Shown: positions 36,633-47,000 of the stretch, piece by piece
How the letters are laid out: the number at the start of each line of letters is the position of its first letter
How positions within the stretch are numbered: the stretch's first letter is position 1
Source: Polyangium mundeleinium
Lineage (GTDB): Bacteria; Myxococcota_A; Polyangia; Polyangiales; Polyangiaceae
Direction of reading: 5' to 3'
NCBI RefSeq assembly: GCF_028369105.1
Contig: NZ_JAQNDO010000001.1
Location: 744,001 to 808,000, forward strand
DNA length: 64,000 nucleotides
Notes under the pieces: generated by a model
Database searches by the model: none
Told to the model about the DNA's origin: nothing
What the model saw: the letters and a program-made list of their open reading frames with translations, nothing else
Made by a program: the position numbers and the translations under genes

Positions 36633-38153
36633 CTAAAGCCCCCCGTCCCGCAGCCATTCCCCGAATCGCTCGCCGATCATCAAGGCCGTGACGTTCGTGT
36701 TCGTGCTGACGATCGTCGGCATGATGCTCGCGTCCGCCACGACGAGGCCCGAGACGCCGCGCACGTGGCCGCGGCCGTCGACGGCCGCCTCGGGATCGCC
36801 CTCCGGCCCCATCGGGACGGTGCCGGAGGGGTGATACCCGGAGCCGGAGCTCCATTCGATCCAGCGCGAGATTTCGGCTCGATTGCGGAGGACGCGGTCG
36901 TTCGGCCAGAAAGGGACGACGAGGTCGCGCAGGGGCTTCGTGCGCGCGACATCACCGGCGAGCTCCATGGCCTCGACAGCGCAGGCGCGGTCATCGGGGT
37001 GGAGGATGATGTCGAGTTCGATGCGGGGTTTGGCGGAGGGATCAGCGCTGGTCCACGTGATGCGGCCGTGGCCGCGGGGTTTGCCGACGCAGCAGGAGAT
37101 GCCGACGAGCGGCATGTAATTGCCGGGCCAGGCGAAAAACGAGAACGGCTGGAGCTGCATGTCGCTCGGGAAGGGGCTGCCCTCCGAGGTGTATCGCAGC
37201 ACCGTTTGAATGAGGGGATGGCGGATGCTGGCGAATCCGTACGTTTTCGGGACGAAGATGGCGAGGGAGCCCGGGTGATCGAGGAGGCGCGCGCCGACGG
37301 CCGGGACGTCGGAGACGACGTCCACGCCGAGCCGTTCGAGCAAGTCGCGCGGTCCGATGCCTGAACGAATGAGAATCCCCGGCGTGGCGATCGCGCCGGC
37401 CGCGAGGACGACGCGGTTCGTCGCGAGGACCTCGATCTTGCCGGAGGTCTCGACCTCGAGGCCCGTGACCTTGCCATTGTGGAAGAGGACGCGGCGCACG
37501 GACGTGTGCGGCCGGATCGTGAGGTTGTCCCGGCGGCGGACGTCTTCGCGGAGGTAACAACGCGCGGCGCTCATGCGGACGCCGCCGATTTTGTTCATGG
37601 GCTGCGGGCCGACGCCGAACGGGTCCGGGTCGTTTTGATCGGGGCAGGCCGGAAACCCGAGGGCGCGGCAGGCTTCCATGAAGGCGACCTGGAACGGCGC
37701 GAGCTCCTCGGGCGGGTGGCGCCGGATGGGAAGGGGGCCGCCGCGGCCGTGCCAGCGATTCTGGACGTCCTGATCGTCTTCGAGGCGCTTCAAGGCGGGC
37801 AGGCAGTTCTCGAAGCTCCACTCGGGCAAGCCGAGCGCCGCCCATTCGTCGTAATCGTAGGGCTGGCCGCGGAGCGCGATGCAGGTATTGACCGCGGAGG
37901 AGCCGCCGACGACCTTGCCGCGGGGGTACACGAAGGGCTTGTGCCCCGGCATGGGCAGATAGGAAAAACCCCAGTCGTGGGCGGTGATCGAGTTTCGTGT
38001 GCCGTCCACGAGGTCCGAGGGGAGCGTCACGCTCGGGGGATAATCGGGCCCGGCCTCGACGAGCAGCACCTCGCGCTCCGCGCGTTCGGTCGCGCGGGCC
38101 GCGATCACCGCGCCGGACGAGCCGGCGCCCACCACGATGGTCTCTGCTTGCAT
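36633..38153 (-). CDS. GMC-family FAD-dependent oxidoreductase
   Basis: The 506-residue protein is a complete glucose-methanol-choline oxidoreductase. It has the FAD-binding Rossmann start IVVGAGSSGAVIAARA, GMC signature 1 in FVYPRGKVVGGSSAVN, and signature 2 in VLAAGAIATPGILIRSGIG. The C-terminal catalytic His lies in SGSGYHPSGTVPMG, and NTNVTALMIGERFGEW ends it. These enzymes oxidise alcohols or choline; the substrate cannot be told. There is no signal peptide, so it is cytoplasmic. It converges on array B and the Cys-rich lipoprotein gene. The start ATG has GGACCC upstream, a weak site. Confidence 0.93.
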   Translation of the reverse strand: MQAETIVVGAGSSGAVIAARATERAEREVLLVEAGPDYPPSVTLPSDLVDGTRNSITAHDWGFSYLPMPGHKPFVYPRGKVVGGSSAVNTCIALRGQPYDYDEWAALGLPEWSFENCLPALKRLEDDQDVQNRWHGRGGPLPIRRHPPEELAPFQVAFMEACRALGFPACPDQNDPDPFGVGPQPMNKIGGVRMSAARCYLREDVRRRDNLTIRPHTSVRRVLFHNGKVTGLEVETSGKIEVLATNRVVLAAGAIATPGILIRSGIGPRDLLERLGVDVVSDVPAVGARLLDHPGSLAIFVPKTYGFASIRHPLIQTVLRYTSEGSPFPSDMQLQPFSFFAWPGNYMPLVGISCCVGKPRGHGRITWTSADPSAKPRIELDIILHPDDRACAVEAMELAGDVARTKPLRDLVVPFWPNDRVLRNRAEISRWIEWSSGSGYHPSGTVPMGPEGDPEAAVDGRGHVRGVSGLVVADASIMPTIVSTNTNVTALMIGERFGEWLRDGGL

Positions 38154-38223
38154 GGGTCCGAGCCTACCATGTTTCCGGAGCGGTTCACGTCGTCCGGACG
38201 CCCGGGTTCCATGGCAAACGGTT

Positions 38224-41127
38224 TTACAGGAAGACCCGCTTCACCTCGGCGGCGAGGGGCTTGTTGGCCCAGCCAGAAGGCAGGTGCCCGAGGGCGGCGC
38301 CGATCTTGGCGGCGGCGCCGGGGCGATCGGCGAGCGAGAGGCCCGTGAGGGACGCGGCGATCGGGGCCGGGAGGCCGTCGGGCGCAGGGTCGCCGTGAGG
38401 CATCGTGAGGAGCGCGAGGGCGAGCAGGGCGCAGAGTTTGTCCTCGGCGGACAATCCCGCGAGCTTGCCACGCAAGGTGACCGTGGTGCGGCGGAGCTCG
38501 GCGCGGAAGAGGCCCTCGCGGGCGGTGTGGCCACGCGCGACGAGGGCCGCGACGGCGGCGAGCGTGGCGCCGAGATCAGCGTCGAAGAGGCCGTCGGCCT
38601 TTTGATGGAGGAGGAGCGCGCGGAGGCCGGCGTCGTCGTCCGTGAGGCGCGGGGGCGCAGGCGGCGCGGATCGGGTTATTTCGGCGGCGGGGGCCGGGGC
38701 GGGGGCCGGGGCACGACGCGCGGGCGGCGGTGGCGGGGTCGGCGCGCCGGGGACGGCCAACCTCGGAGGCGGTGGCAGTGCCGCCAATGCGGGGGGCGGC
38801 GCGCCCATGGCGGGGGGCGGCGGCGGCCCGAATCCGCCGGGCGGCGCGGGCGCGGCCGGACGGAATGCGGCGGCGGCCGGCCTGGCGCCGGGCGCGGCAG
38901 GCGACCCGGGGAGCGCATTCGAAAAGAAGGCTTCCTCGGCCACGTTCGTCGGCAAGGGGAGGGTGACCGGGACCTTTCCTTCGATCGTCACCTTGCGATC
39001 GTCCGGGTTCACGCCGACGAGCGCGACCGTGCGGTTCACCAGGCCAAACGTGGTCCCGAGGCCTTCGAGCGTGGGGTCGTCGTCGGGATCGAATCGATAC
39101 GTGAGGCGCTTGTTGCGGAGCAGCGCCCATAACGTGGCCGCGCCCTCCGCGCGCGCGTCCGCGGGCACGTCGAGCGAGAGGGCGACGCGTTGCTCCTCGC
39201 CGTCCGCGCGTTGCCCGAGGAGCACGAGGCGATCGCCCGGCTCGATGGGGCCGCGAAATGCGAAAAGGACGGGCTCGGCGGCGAAGAGGTCGATCGGGCC
39301 GGGGGGTTCGAGCATTTTCGGGCTCTTGCGTTCGCCGTCGCGCTCGACGAGCACACGGATGCCCGTCCAGAGCGGCGCGGTGATCGCATTCTTGAGCCGC
39401 ACGAGCGCGCGCTCGAGGTCCTCGTTCGTCGTGACGGGCGTGTACGTGCCGCCGCCGAGCTGCGCGAGCTCGGCGAGCATCGAATGCTGGACGGATTCAC
39501 CGATGCCGAGCACGTGCAGGCGCGTGTCGAGGAGCTGGTCCTTCGCGGCCCTGAGCACGTTCGCGGCATTCGCGACGTCACCGTCGGTCATGAAAACGAC
39601 GATCCGGAGCCGGTACGTCTGGTCGGGCGGCGGGAGGTTGGTCGTGGCGACGGGGACCTCGGTGCCGAGCCGCGACGAGAGCGCCGCGCGGATGGCGCTG
39701 GACGCTTCGGTGCCGCCGCGGGAGGTGATGCGGCCGATGAAATCGTCCGCGGTCTGGAGGTGCTCGTCGTCGAAGGGGACGGGCGTCACCGCGAGCGCTT
39801 CGAGCCTGTCGTCGAACGCGATCACGTTGAAGCGGTCGTCGGGCCCGAGCGAGCGCAAGGCGCCGCGCACGGCGCGAATGGCCGATTGCATGGGCGCGCC
39901 GCCCATCGAGCCGGAGCGATCGACGAGGAACGTGACTGCGCGCGGAAGGACGGGTCCCTCGTCCGCGAACGCCGGCGGGAGGATGCCGATCGCCGTCGAC
40001 GGACCATTCTGATCGGGGCCCGCGGTCGTGTCGTGGCGGACCCACAAGGCAGGTTTGTCGCCGCGGGGTCGATTGGCGATCTCGATCTGCAAATCGCGGT
40101 CGAGCGGGGCGTCGTGTACTTCGATGCGCCGCTTGCGCGCGCCGGCCTGCATCATGGTCGTGGAATGGGAGGTGCAGCGAAGGGTCGCGGGTTCGTCCGG
40201 GCCATCGTCGATCGTGATGTCCACGCGGGCCCGCGCCGCGAGCGTCGTCGGCCTCGGGCGATCGAGCGCCGCGGCCTCGGTTTCCGTGACGTTCGCCTCG
40301 TTCTCCACGTACCGCGGCATGTACGTGAGCGGGACGATGAGCCGGTGGCCGTCGGCGATCGGCAGGAGCAATTGATCGACCGTGAGCGTGACCTCGACGT
40401 CCTCGCCGGGCTCGATCGGGGCAATGCGCAATCGCGCGAGGTCCTCGCCCTCGGATTCGCCGAGCGCGGCCGATTGCCCCGATTCGACGGCGCGCTTGTA
40501 GTCGGCGCGGGCCCGGCCCCGCGCGCGGATTTTTGCCTCGATCGTGCGGCTGCCGAGCTTCACGACGAGCTCGCGCAGCGCGGCCATGGGCGGGAGCGGA
40601 AAGACGAGGTCGCCCTCCAGCGTGCGGCCGAGATCATTGTGGAACGTGACGACGAGGCGGGCCCGCGCGAGGAGCCCGTCGACGTGGATGTCGGCAGTGA
40701 CGCCTCGCACCGCGAGGAAATCGCCTTCGCTTGCATCGGCGAGGAGCACGCCGTTGTCGTTCGGGGCGGGTTTTCTCGGCCGTTTGCGTGGTTGCGGCAG
40801 GCCCCACGGCTGCTTGCGTGGCTCGCGCCAGACCGTGGGGTCGGCTTCGATTCGCAGGCGCCTCCCGCCGATCTCGATCACGTCGTCGGGGGCCAGATCC
40901 ATCTTGCCCTGGATCTGCTTGCCATTGACGATCGTGCCATTCACCGAGCCGAGATCCTCGATGCGGATCCGGCCGTCTCGCCATTCGATCTGGGCATGGC
41001 GCCGCGAGGTGCCGTTCGAGCCGATGACGACGTCGCTGGTGCTGGTTCGGCCGACGGTGACGATCGGCTTGTCGAACAGCTCGCGTGTCTCGCGCCCCCT
41101 CGCGTCCTCGACGACCAGCGTGAACAT
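38224..41127 (-). CDS. FHA-VIT-VWA protein
   Basis: The 967-residue protein has an FHA domain at the N-terminus (VTVGRTSTSDVVIG, SRRHAQIEW, DLGSVNGTIVNGKQI). A VIT-type domain follows (about 130-280; RARADYKRAVESGQSAAL), then a VWA domain with the metal site in VTFLVDRSGSMGG (about 400) and FMTDGDV further on. A Pro/Ala-rich linker (about 735-815) leads to a helical C-terminus with KADGLFDADLGATLAAVAAL. VIT-VWA modules occur in inter-alpha-trypsin inhibitors and in bacterial surface or complex-building proteins; with FHA it should be cytoplasmic and phospho-dependent. There is no signal peptide. The start has GAGGAGG upstream. It is divergent from the LRR gene. Confidence 0.9.
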   Translation of the reverse strand: MFTLVVEDARGRETRELFDKPIVTVGRTSTSDVVIGSNGTSRRHAQIEWRDGRIRIEDLGSVNGTIVNGKQIQGKMDLAPDDVIEIGGRRLRIEADPTVWREPRKQPWGLPQPRKRPRKPAPNDNGVLLADASEGDFLAVRGVTADIHVDGLLARARLVVTFHNDLGRTLEGDLVFPLPPMAALRELVVKLGSRTIEAKIRARGRARADYKRAVESGQSAALGESEGEDLARLRIAPIEPGEDVEVTLTVDQLLLPIADGHRLIVPLTYMPRYVENEANVTETEAAALDRPRPTTLAARARVDITIDDGPDEPATLRCTSHSTTMMQAGARKRRIEVHDAPLDRDLQIEIANRPRGDKPALWVRHDTTAGPDQNGPSTAIGILPPAFADEGPVLPRAVTFLVDRSGSMGGAPMQSAIRAVRGALRSLGPDDRFNVIAFDDRLEALAVTPVPFDDEHLQTADDFIGRITSRGGTEASSAIRAALSSRLGTEVPVATTNLPPPDQTYRLRIVVFMTDGDVANAANVLRAAKDQLLDTRLHVLGIGESVQHSMLAELAQLGGGTYTPVTTNEDLERALVRLKNAITAPLWTGIRVLVERDGERKSPKMLEPPGPIDLFAAEPVLFAFRGPIEPGDRLVLLGQRADGEEQRVALSLDVPADARAEGAATLWALLRNKRLTYRFDPDDDPTLEGLGTTFGLVNRTVALVGVNPDDRKVTIEGKVPVTLPLPTNVAEEAFFSNALPGSPAAPGARPAAAAFRPAAPAPPGGFGPPPPPAMGAPPPALAALPPPPRLAVPGAPTPPPPPARRAPAPAPAPAAEITRSAPPAPPRLTDDDAGLRALLLHQKADGLFDADLGATLAAVAALVARGHTAREGLFRAELRRTTVTLRGKLAGLSAEDKLCALLALALLTMPHGDPAPDGLPAPIAASLTGLSLADRPGAAAKIGAALGHLPSGWANKPLAAEVKRVFL

Positions 41128-41204
41128 GCCCGCCTCCTCACACACGCATTTCAGGATCGGTCCTCGGCGTCAAGGGTTGACGCGCAGAGCAAGGGCTTCC
41201 TAGC

Positions 41205-42737
41205 ATGCGCGCAATGCTGGCCGAACGCCTCGGGACCGCCGAAAAAACGGGCAAGCTCGATCTGCGTGGCCTCGTGCTCGGACAGGTCCCCCCTGCGATC
41301 CGCGCGCTCCGGAACCTCGTCGAGCTCGACCTCGGGAGCAATGCCCTCACCGAGGTGCCCGCGTGGCTCGGCGAGCTCACGTCGCTGGAGGTCCTCCGGC
41401 TCGAACGCAACGCCCTCGAAGACCTGCCCCGCAAGCTCGGGCGGCTCGACAAGCTGCGGGTCCTCGACCTCAGCCACAACAAGCTCGAGGTCGTGCCCTC
41501 GTTCGTGGCCGATCTGCCAGCGCTCGTGTCGCTCGACCTCGGCCAGAACCGCATCGCGTCCGTGCCGCGGTGGCTCGCGGACCGGAAGGCGCTGCGGGCG
41601 CTCGTGCTCGGGAAGAACCCGCTCGACGCGTTCCCGGAGCCGGTGCTCGCGCTCGCCGACCTCGGGGAGCTCGGGCTCGCGGGGCTCGGGTTCGAGGCGC
41701 TGCCGGGCGACCTCGGCACGCTCGCGGCGCTCGAGAAGCTCGACCTCGGGGAAAACCGGCTCTCGGGGTTGCCGACGTCGATCGGCAAGCTCGGCGCGCT
41801 CCGGGCGCTCGTGCTGCGCGGAAACCGGCTCACGGAGCTGCCGCCCATGCTCCCCGGGCTCCGGCTCCGCGCGCTCGACGTCGCCGGCAACCGCATCGGC
41901 GCGCTGCCGCTCGCGGGACACGCGTGGGACGGGATGGAGGCGCTGGAGCTCGGCGACAACCCGCTCGTCGCGTTGCCCGAGGAGGTCGCTGCGTTCGCCG
42001 CGCTCCGGCGGCTCGATCTGCGCAATACGTGGCTCGAAAGTCTGCCCGACGTGCTCACGCGGCTGACCGGGCTCCGGACGTTGCTGCTCGCCGGGTCGCC
42101 CGTGGGCCTGCGGGACGGCAAGCCGCCGGACGTGATCTTCACGCTGGAGGGGCTCGAAGAGCTCGATTTGTCGCTGACGGGGATCACGGCGCTGCCCGAG
42201 GCGATAGGCTGGCTCTCGCGCCTCAAGTTCTTGTGGTTGCAAGGAATTCCGCTCGCGAGCGTCCCGGCCGCGCTGCGGTCGATGAAGCACCTCGAAGAGC
42301 TCGATCTGACGGATACGCCGTTCGGCCGGACGGACGAGGTCGAGGCGCTGACGGTCGCGCTGCCGACGACCCGCGTGGTGTGCGTCGATTGGGCAGCGAC
42401 ATATCGCGCAATGCTGGAGGACGTGTACATCCTGCGGGATGATACGGGGCTCGACGATGTCGAGATCGCGAAGTGGGTGCTCGCGCGCGAGCGTGGAGGG
42501 CGTTTGCCGGCGGCGGGGCGGCTGCGGCCGGTGGACGAGGAGGTGCTCGAGCGGCTCCACACGCTGGTGTTCATGCAGGGGCCGCGGCGGCGGGTGACGA
42601 CGCGGAGCGCGGCGGGGGTGATGGTCGACCTCGTGGCGAGGGATCAGCTCGGCTGGCATGAGGTGCTGGAGCAGTTGCTCGAAGGCGCGCATGCGAGCGG
42701 GATGAAGAGCCGTCGCATCGGGGACACGACGCGATGA
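41205..42737 (+). CDS. Leucine-rich repeat protein with unknown C-terminal domain
   Basis: The 510-residue protein starts with no signal peptide, so it is probably cytoplasmic. About 14 LRR units of 22 to 24 residues follow (residues about 18-385), of the bacterial LxxLxLxxNxLxxLP type (VELDLGSNALTEVPAWLG, RVLDLSHNKLEVVPSFV). These form a curved binding surface. The last 120 residues (EDVYILRDDTGLDDVEIAKW, LERLHTLVFMQGPRRRVTTR) are a helical domain I do not recognise. It overlaps the next small ORF by four bases (ATGA). Ligand and partner are unknown; the divergent FHA-VIT-VWA gene may be related in use. Confidence 0.9.
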   Translation: MRAMLAERLGTAEKTGKLDLRGLVLGQVPPAIRALRNLVELDLGSNALTEVPAWLGELTSLEVLRLERNALEDLPRKLGRLDKLRVLDLSHNKLEVVPSFVADLPALVSLDLGQNRIASVPRWLADRKALRALVLGKNPLDAFPEPVLALADLGELGLAGLGFEALPGDLGTLAALEKLDLGENRLSGLPTSIGKLGALRALVLRGNRLTELPPMLPGLRLRALDVAGNRIGALPLAGHAWDGMEALELGDNPLVALPEEVAAFAALRRLDLRNTWLESLPDVLTRLTGLRTLLLAGSPVGLRDGKPPDVIFTLEGLEELDLSLTGITALPEAIGWLSRLKFLWLQGIPLASVPAALRSMKHLEELDLTDTPFGRTDEVEALTVALPTTRVVCVDWAATYRAMLEDVYILRDDTGLDDVEIAKWVLARERGGRLPAAGRLRPVDEEVLERLHTLVFMQGPRRRVTTRSAAGVMVDLVARDQLGWHEVLEQLLEGAHASGMKSRRIGDTTR

Positions 42738-42853
42738 AGGGCGACGCGACGCGGATCGCCGAGCTCGAAGCGGAGGTCCGGGTGCTGCGGGCGCGCGTGG
42801 CAGAGCTCGAAGGCAAGGTCGCGGGAAAGTCCTCGGCGAAATCACGGGGTTGA
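42734..42853 (+). CDS. 39-residue coiled-coil ORF
   Basis: This short frame starts within the stop of the LRR gene (ATGA) and ends within the start region of the STAS remnant. Its product is one heptad-patterned helix (IAELEAEVRVLRARVAELEG) and a basic tail. It could be a translated coiled-coil microprotein. More likely it is the leftover N-terminus of the same decayed RsbR-type gene as the next feature: such proteins often start with this type of coiled coil, and a single frame change would join the two. I rate it as possibly non-functional. Confidence 0.55.
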   Translation: MKGDATRIAELEAEVRVLRARVAELEGKVAGKSSAKSRG

Positions 42854-43116
42854 CCGATTGCGACATTTTTCCGCGTGACCTCGCCGCGGTTTTCAACCCG
42901 GCCCGGAGGCGCGCCGAGGAGGAGCAGGACCTCCTGCGCGAGCAGGTGATCGAGGCGCAGCGGGCAGCGCTGCGGGAGCTCCTCGGGGCGCGCGTGGTCC
43001 TCACGGGGATCCGCGGCGACGTGGCGCAGACGCTCGTCCACCTCGGTGAGGGGCTCGGCGGCATCACCACGCGCTCGACGTTGCGGGCGGGGATCGCCTG
43101 GGCGCTCAGGCGTTGA
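42850..43116 (+). pseudogene. Internally deleted remnant of an RsbR-type (PAS-)STAS gene
   Basis: The 88-residue frame starts at a TTG over the preceding stop. It holds the linker type that ends PAS domains and precedes STAS (AVFNPARRRAEEEQDLLREQ, VIEAQRAALREL). This then jumps straight to the last third of a STAS domain (LLGARVVLTGIRGDVAQTL, TRSTLRAGIAWALRR). The closest visible relative is the STAS end of the large gene downstream, where LRELSAPLLPI and LLGAEVVISGIR are separated by about 75 residues. So the phospho-site loop and most of STAS are gone. It overlaps the thioesterase gene's end by 11 bases. The reading as a decay product is inference but well supported. Confidence 0.75.
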
Positions 43117-43537
43117 GGTCGGCGCGGTAAGGTTCGAGGGTCGCGCGGAAGGTGTCGGTCCAGGGGACGGGCCGGTGCGTCGTGGGATCGACGCGCACGA
43201 CGGTGCGGGTGCCGCGGGCGAAGTCCTCGTCCTGGTCGGTCGGGAGGACGCGGAAGCCGAAGGTGAGGCTCGATCGTCCGAGCTTCTCCACCCAGACCCG
43301 CACGCGCACGTCGCGGACGCCGACGACGGGGCGGAGATATTCGATGTTGTTTGCCCGGACGAAGTGGAACTGGTCGGGGTTCTTCTGGGCGTCGAGGACG
43401 CCGCCCCACCCGAGGTGCTTCCAGAAGGAGCCGATCGTACGCTCGAACAAGAGGAGATACCGCGCGTTGTGCAGGATCTGGAAGGCGTCGAGGTCGTCGA
43501 AGTAGACGCCCATGAGCGTCTCGTGAAAGCGGGTCAT
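43106..43537 (-). CDS. Acyl-CoA thioesterase (hot-dog fold)
   Basis: The 143-residue protein is a full-length single hot-dog domain of the 4-hydroxybenzoyl-CoA thioesterase type. YFDDLDAFQILHNARYLLLF carries the Asp expected at the active site. FVRANNIEYLRPVVGVRDV and VWVEKLGRSSLTFGFRV form the central strands. It should cleave acyl-CoA thioesters; the acyl group is unknown. It probably shares a transcript with no neighbour; the small membrane protein gene lies 18 bases upstream on the same strand. Confidence 0.92.
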   Translation of the reverse strand: MTRFHETLMGVYFDDLDAFQILHNARYLLLFERTIGSFWKHLGWGGVLDAQKNPDQFHFVRANNIEYLRPVVGVRDVRVRVWVEKLGRSSLTFGFRVLPTDQDEDFARGTRTVVRVDPTTHRPVPWTDTFRATLEPYRADLNA

Positions 43538-43555
43538 GGTGGCGGAGCGTAGCAG

Positions 43556-43918
43556 CTAGCCGGAGGAATCCAGCCCTCCCAGGGCCCACGCCCGCGTGGA
43601 CGCGGCGCGGAGAGCAGCGACGCGGACGACGAGGACGACGCAGCCAGGGAGATACACGGCCGCAACGCGCGCGCCGAGGGGGACGAGGACGATCGAGACG
43701 AGACAAACGAGGACGCCGAGCCACGCGAGAGCGACGCCGAGTGCGCGCAAGCGCTCGCGAGGGACGGCAGGCACGAGCGCGACGAGCGCGAGGTATCCGG
43801 CGAGGAAAAACGAGCGGTGCGCGAGCGCCGAGCCGATGAGCGCCACGAGGAGCCCCGCCGACGCGAGGATCGGGAGCGGCGCTTCGGAGGGCGGCGTACG
43901 TGGAGGTGCTTTGGCCAT
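43556..43918 (-). CDS. Small integral membrane protein
   Basis: The 120-residue product has a Pro-rich N-terminus (MAKAPPRTPPSEAPLP) and about four hydrophobic helices (ILASAGLLVALIGSALA, FFLAGYLALVALVPAV, ALGVALAWLGVLVCLVSIVL, VYLPGCVVLVVRVAAL). The family is not recognised. The start at this ATG was preferred to an upstream in-frame one because the earlier residues are basic and unlike a membrane start. It may share a transcript with the thioesterase gene, 18 bases downstream. The divergent space to the giant gene is 173 bases and holds both promoters. Confidence 0.75.
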   Translation of the reverse strand: MAKAPPRTPPSEAPLPILASAGLLVALIGSALAHRSFFLAGYLALVALVPAVPRERLRALGVALAWLGVLVCLVSIVLVPLGARVAAVYLPGCVVLVVRVAALRAASTRAWALGGLDSSG

Positions 43919-44091
43919 AACGGCAAACGCAGCGAGGTTCGCCCCGGTACGATACCCGGCCCGCTTCGCAGAGGCGCGCCAAGAAACGGTCTGCAAAGCA
44001 ATCCGGAATGACCTGTGTCGCGGGACACAAGTATGGTCGTTCCGGACCAACGTCGTTGCGAGCGCGGTTGACGCGAGGCGAGAGGGGACGG

Positions 44092-47000
44092 ATGGCTGGG
44101 CCGATGAGGTTCTGGCTGGAGGGGCACACGCTCACGGAGGTCGTCCTCGAGGGGGAGGTGACCACGCTTTATCGGGGGTACCGGGACGTCGATGGTGCGC
44201 CGGTCCTCGTGGAGGCGCTGAACGAGGATTACCCGGTCGCGCGTGACGTGGCGCGGATCCGGCACGAATTCTTGGTGATGCGTGGGCTCGTGTTGCCCTG
44301 CGTGCCCGAGGCGCTCGGTCTTTCGCCGTGCCGCAACGGCGTGGCGCTCGTGCTTTCGGACGCGGGCAAACGGCCGCTCGTCGAGCGGCTGCGCGGCGGG
44401 CGGCAGAATGTGGGCGTGGTGCTCCGGCTCGGCGCCGCGATCGCGCGCGCGCTCGACCGCGTGCACCTCGTGGGGCTCGTGCACAAGGATGTTTGCCCCG
44501 CGAATCTCCTGGTCGACGACGGGACGCTGGAGGTGGAGCTCATCGGATTCGGCCACGCCTCGCGGTTGCTCCGCGAAGACGGGCGCATCGCGGCCGCCTC
44601 GGCGGTCGAAGGGACGCTCGCGTACATGGCACCGGAGCAAACGGGCCGGATGAACCGCGTCGTCGATCATCGCGCGGATCTCTATGCGCTCGGCGTGACG
44701 TTGTACGAGCTCGCGACCGGCGCGCTGCCGTTCGTGATGGAAGAGCCGCTGGAGCTCGTGCACGCCCACATCGCGCGCGCACCCGTGCCGCCCCACGCGC
44801 TCGTGCCCGAGCTGCCGCGCGTGGTCTCGGACATCATCGTCAAGCTGCTCGCGAAATCGGCCGACGATCGTTACCAGCGCGCGCGCGGGCTCGAAGCAGA
44901 CCTCGCGTTCTGCGCGTCCCAGTGGGAGCAACACGGCCAGATCGAGCCGTTTCCGCTCGGCAGGCACGACCTCGGCGCGGAGCTCGTGCTGCCGCAAAAG
45001 CTCTATGGGCGGGAGCGGGAGCGGCAGCAGATGGCCCAGGCCTTCGAGCGCGCCGCGTCCGGGCGGCTCGGGGTGATCGTGCTCTCGGGGCCAGCAGGCG
45101 TCGGCAAGTCGACGCTCGCGCGCGAGCTGGAGAGCGCGGCGGCGCTGCGCGGAGGGGTCTTCGCCGAGGGCAGGGCCGACGCGCTCGGGAGCCCCGCGCC
45201 ATGTGGGCTTTTGTCGTCGGCGCTGCGGGACCTCGTGCGGCGGATCCTCGGCGGGCCCCCCGAGGACGCGCGCGCCTTTCTGCGGGAGCTCGCGCGGACG
45301 GTCGACGCGGGCGCGGCGGCGCTGTTCGCGCTCGTCCCGGAGCTCGAAGCGGCCCTCGGCGAGCGAGAGGCGCAACCGCCGATGTCGGCGGCCGCGTCGA
45401 GCGGGAAGCTCGCGGTGCTCGTGCGCGGGCTGCTCGACGCGGCGAGTCGGCAAGGCCCGCTCGTGCTTTTCCTCGACGACGTTGGCGCGGCCGACGCGGA
45501 CTCGATCGCCGTGGTGCGGGTCGTCTGCGCGGACGCGGCGGCGAAGCGGCTCTGCGTGGTGCTCTCGCGAAGGGAGAACGCCCGGTCCGACGAGGCGCGG
45601 CCCCTCGACGTGCGCGAGCTCCGGCAAGCAGGCGTCGCCGTGACGGAGATCGCGGTCGGCCCGCTCGCGCCCTCGGACGTGCGCGCGCTGCTCGGCGATA
45701 CGCTCGGAGCGCCCGAGGATCGCGTCGCCGATCTCGCAGACGTGCTCGCTGCGGCCACGCACGGCAGCCCGTTCCTCCTGCGCGAGGCCCTCCGCGCGCT
45801 CCACGCCGAGGGGTTCGTGCGGTTCGACGCGGGCGCGGGCGCCTTTCGCTGGGACGTCGAGCTCGTACGCGACCACCTCGGCGCCGAGGGCGCGCGGGAT
45901 CTCGTCGGCGAGCGGGTCGCGGCGCTGCCGGCGCGCTCGCAGCGGATCCTGGAGCTCGCCGCCTGCCTCGGCCCGCGCTTCGACCTCGGCACGCTCGCGT
46001 GCGTGGCCGAGCGGGAGCCCGCCGCCGTCGCCGAGGACCTCTGGCCCGCGCTCGAAGCGGGCCTCGTCCTGCCGCTCTCGTCCGATTACCGCTTCGCGCA
46101 CGCGCACGCCTCCGCGGCGCCGCCTTCCCCGGGGGAGGCGTGGGACGTGCCGTACGCCTTCTCCCACGAGCGCGTGCACGAGGCCGTGTATGCGCGGATC
46201 CCCGCGTCGCGTCGGCAGGACGAGCACCTTCGGCTCGGCGAGATCCTGGCCTCGCGCGGGGAGCACGGCGACAGCGACATGCTGGCGGCCGTCCGCCAGC
46301 AAAACCGAGGGCTCGCGTCGATGCGAGACGAGGGAAAGCGGCGCGCCCTCGCCGAGCGGGATCTGCTCGCGGGCCGGAGGCTCCAGGCGATCGGCGCGCT
46401 CTCCGAGGCGATCGGCTGCTTCGAGGCCGGGCTCGCGGCCCTCGCCGGGGACGAGCCCCACGCGCTCTGGTTCGATCTGACCCGCGAGCTCTGCGCCTGC
46501 CTCGTCACGCGCGAGCCAAGCGGCGCGGCCGAGGCGCTCGTCGCCGCGCTCGCCGAGGGCGCGCGGACGAAGCTCGAGCAGATCGAGGCCCAGCGGCTGG
46601 AGGTCGCACGGCAAGCCGCCGCCGACCATCCGATCGAGGCGCTCCGCGTGGGCGCGCGGGACCTCGGCGCGCTCGCGTTCGTCGTGCCGGACAGCGAGGC
46701 CGAGCGGCGCGCCGCGCTCGTCCGGGAGGCGCGATCGATCGAGGCGGAGCTCGCCGGCCGCGCGCCGGGCTCACTCCTGTCGCTCCCCGCCGCGCGGAAC
46801 CCGGAGGCCGTGGCCACGATGGCGCTCCTCCTCGAATTGCTCACGCCTGCGGGCGCCGTGAGCCGTTCGGCCACGGGGCTCGTCGCGGCCGCGCTGGTGC
46901 GCGCGTCCATGGCCCACGGAAACACCGAGGCGTCGGCCGTCGGCTATGCGGCGTACGGCGCCGCGTTGTTCGTCCTCCCCGAGCTCTCCGAAGCCGGACA

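Noticed and set aside
38642..40012. Plus-strand frame opposite the FHA-VIT-VWA gene
   Set aside because: Gly- then Ser/Arg-rich mirror of the Pro/Ala linker and VWA domain; no domain motif of its own.
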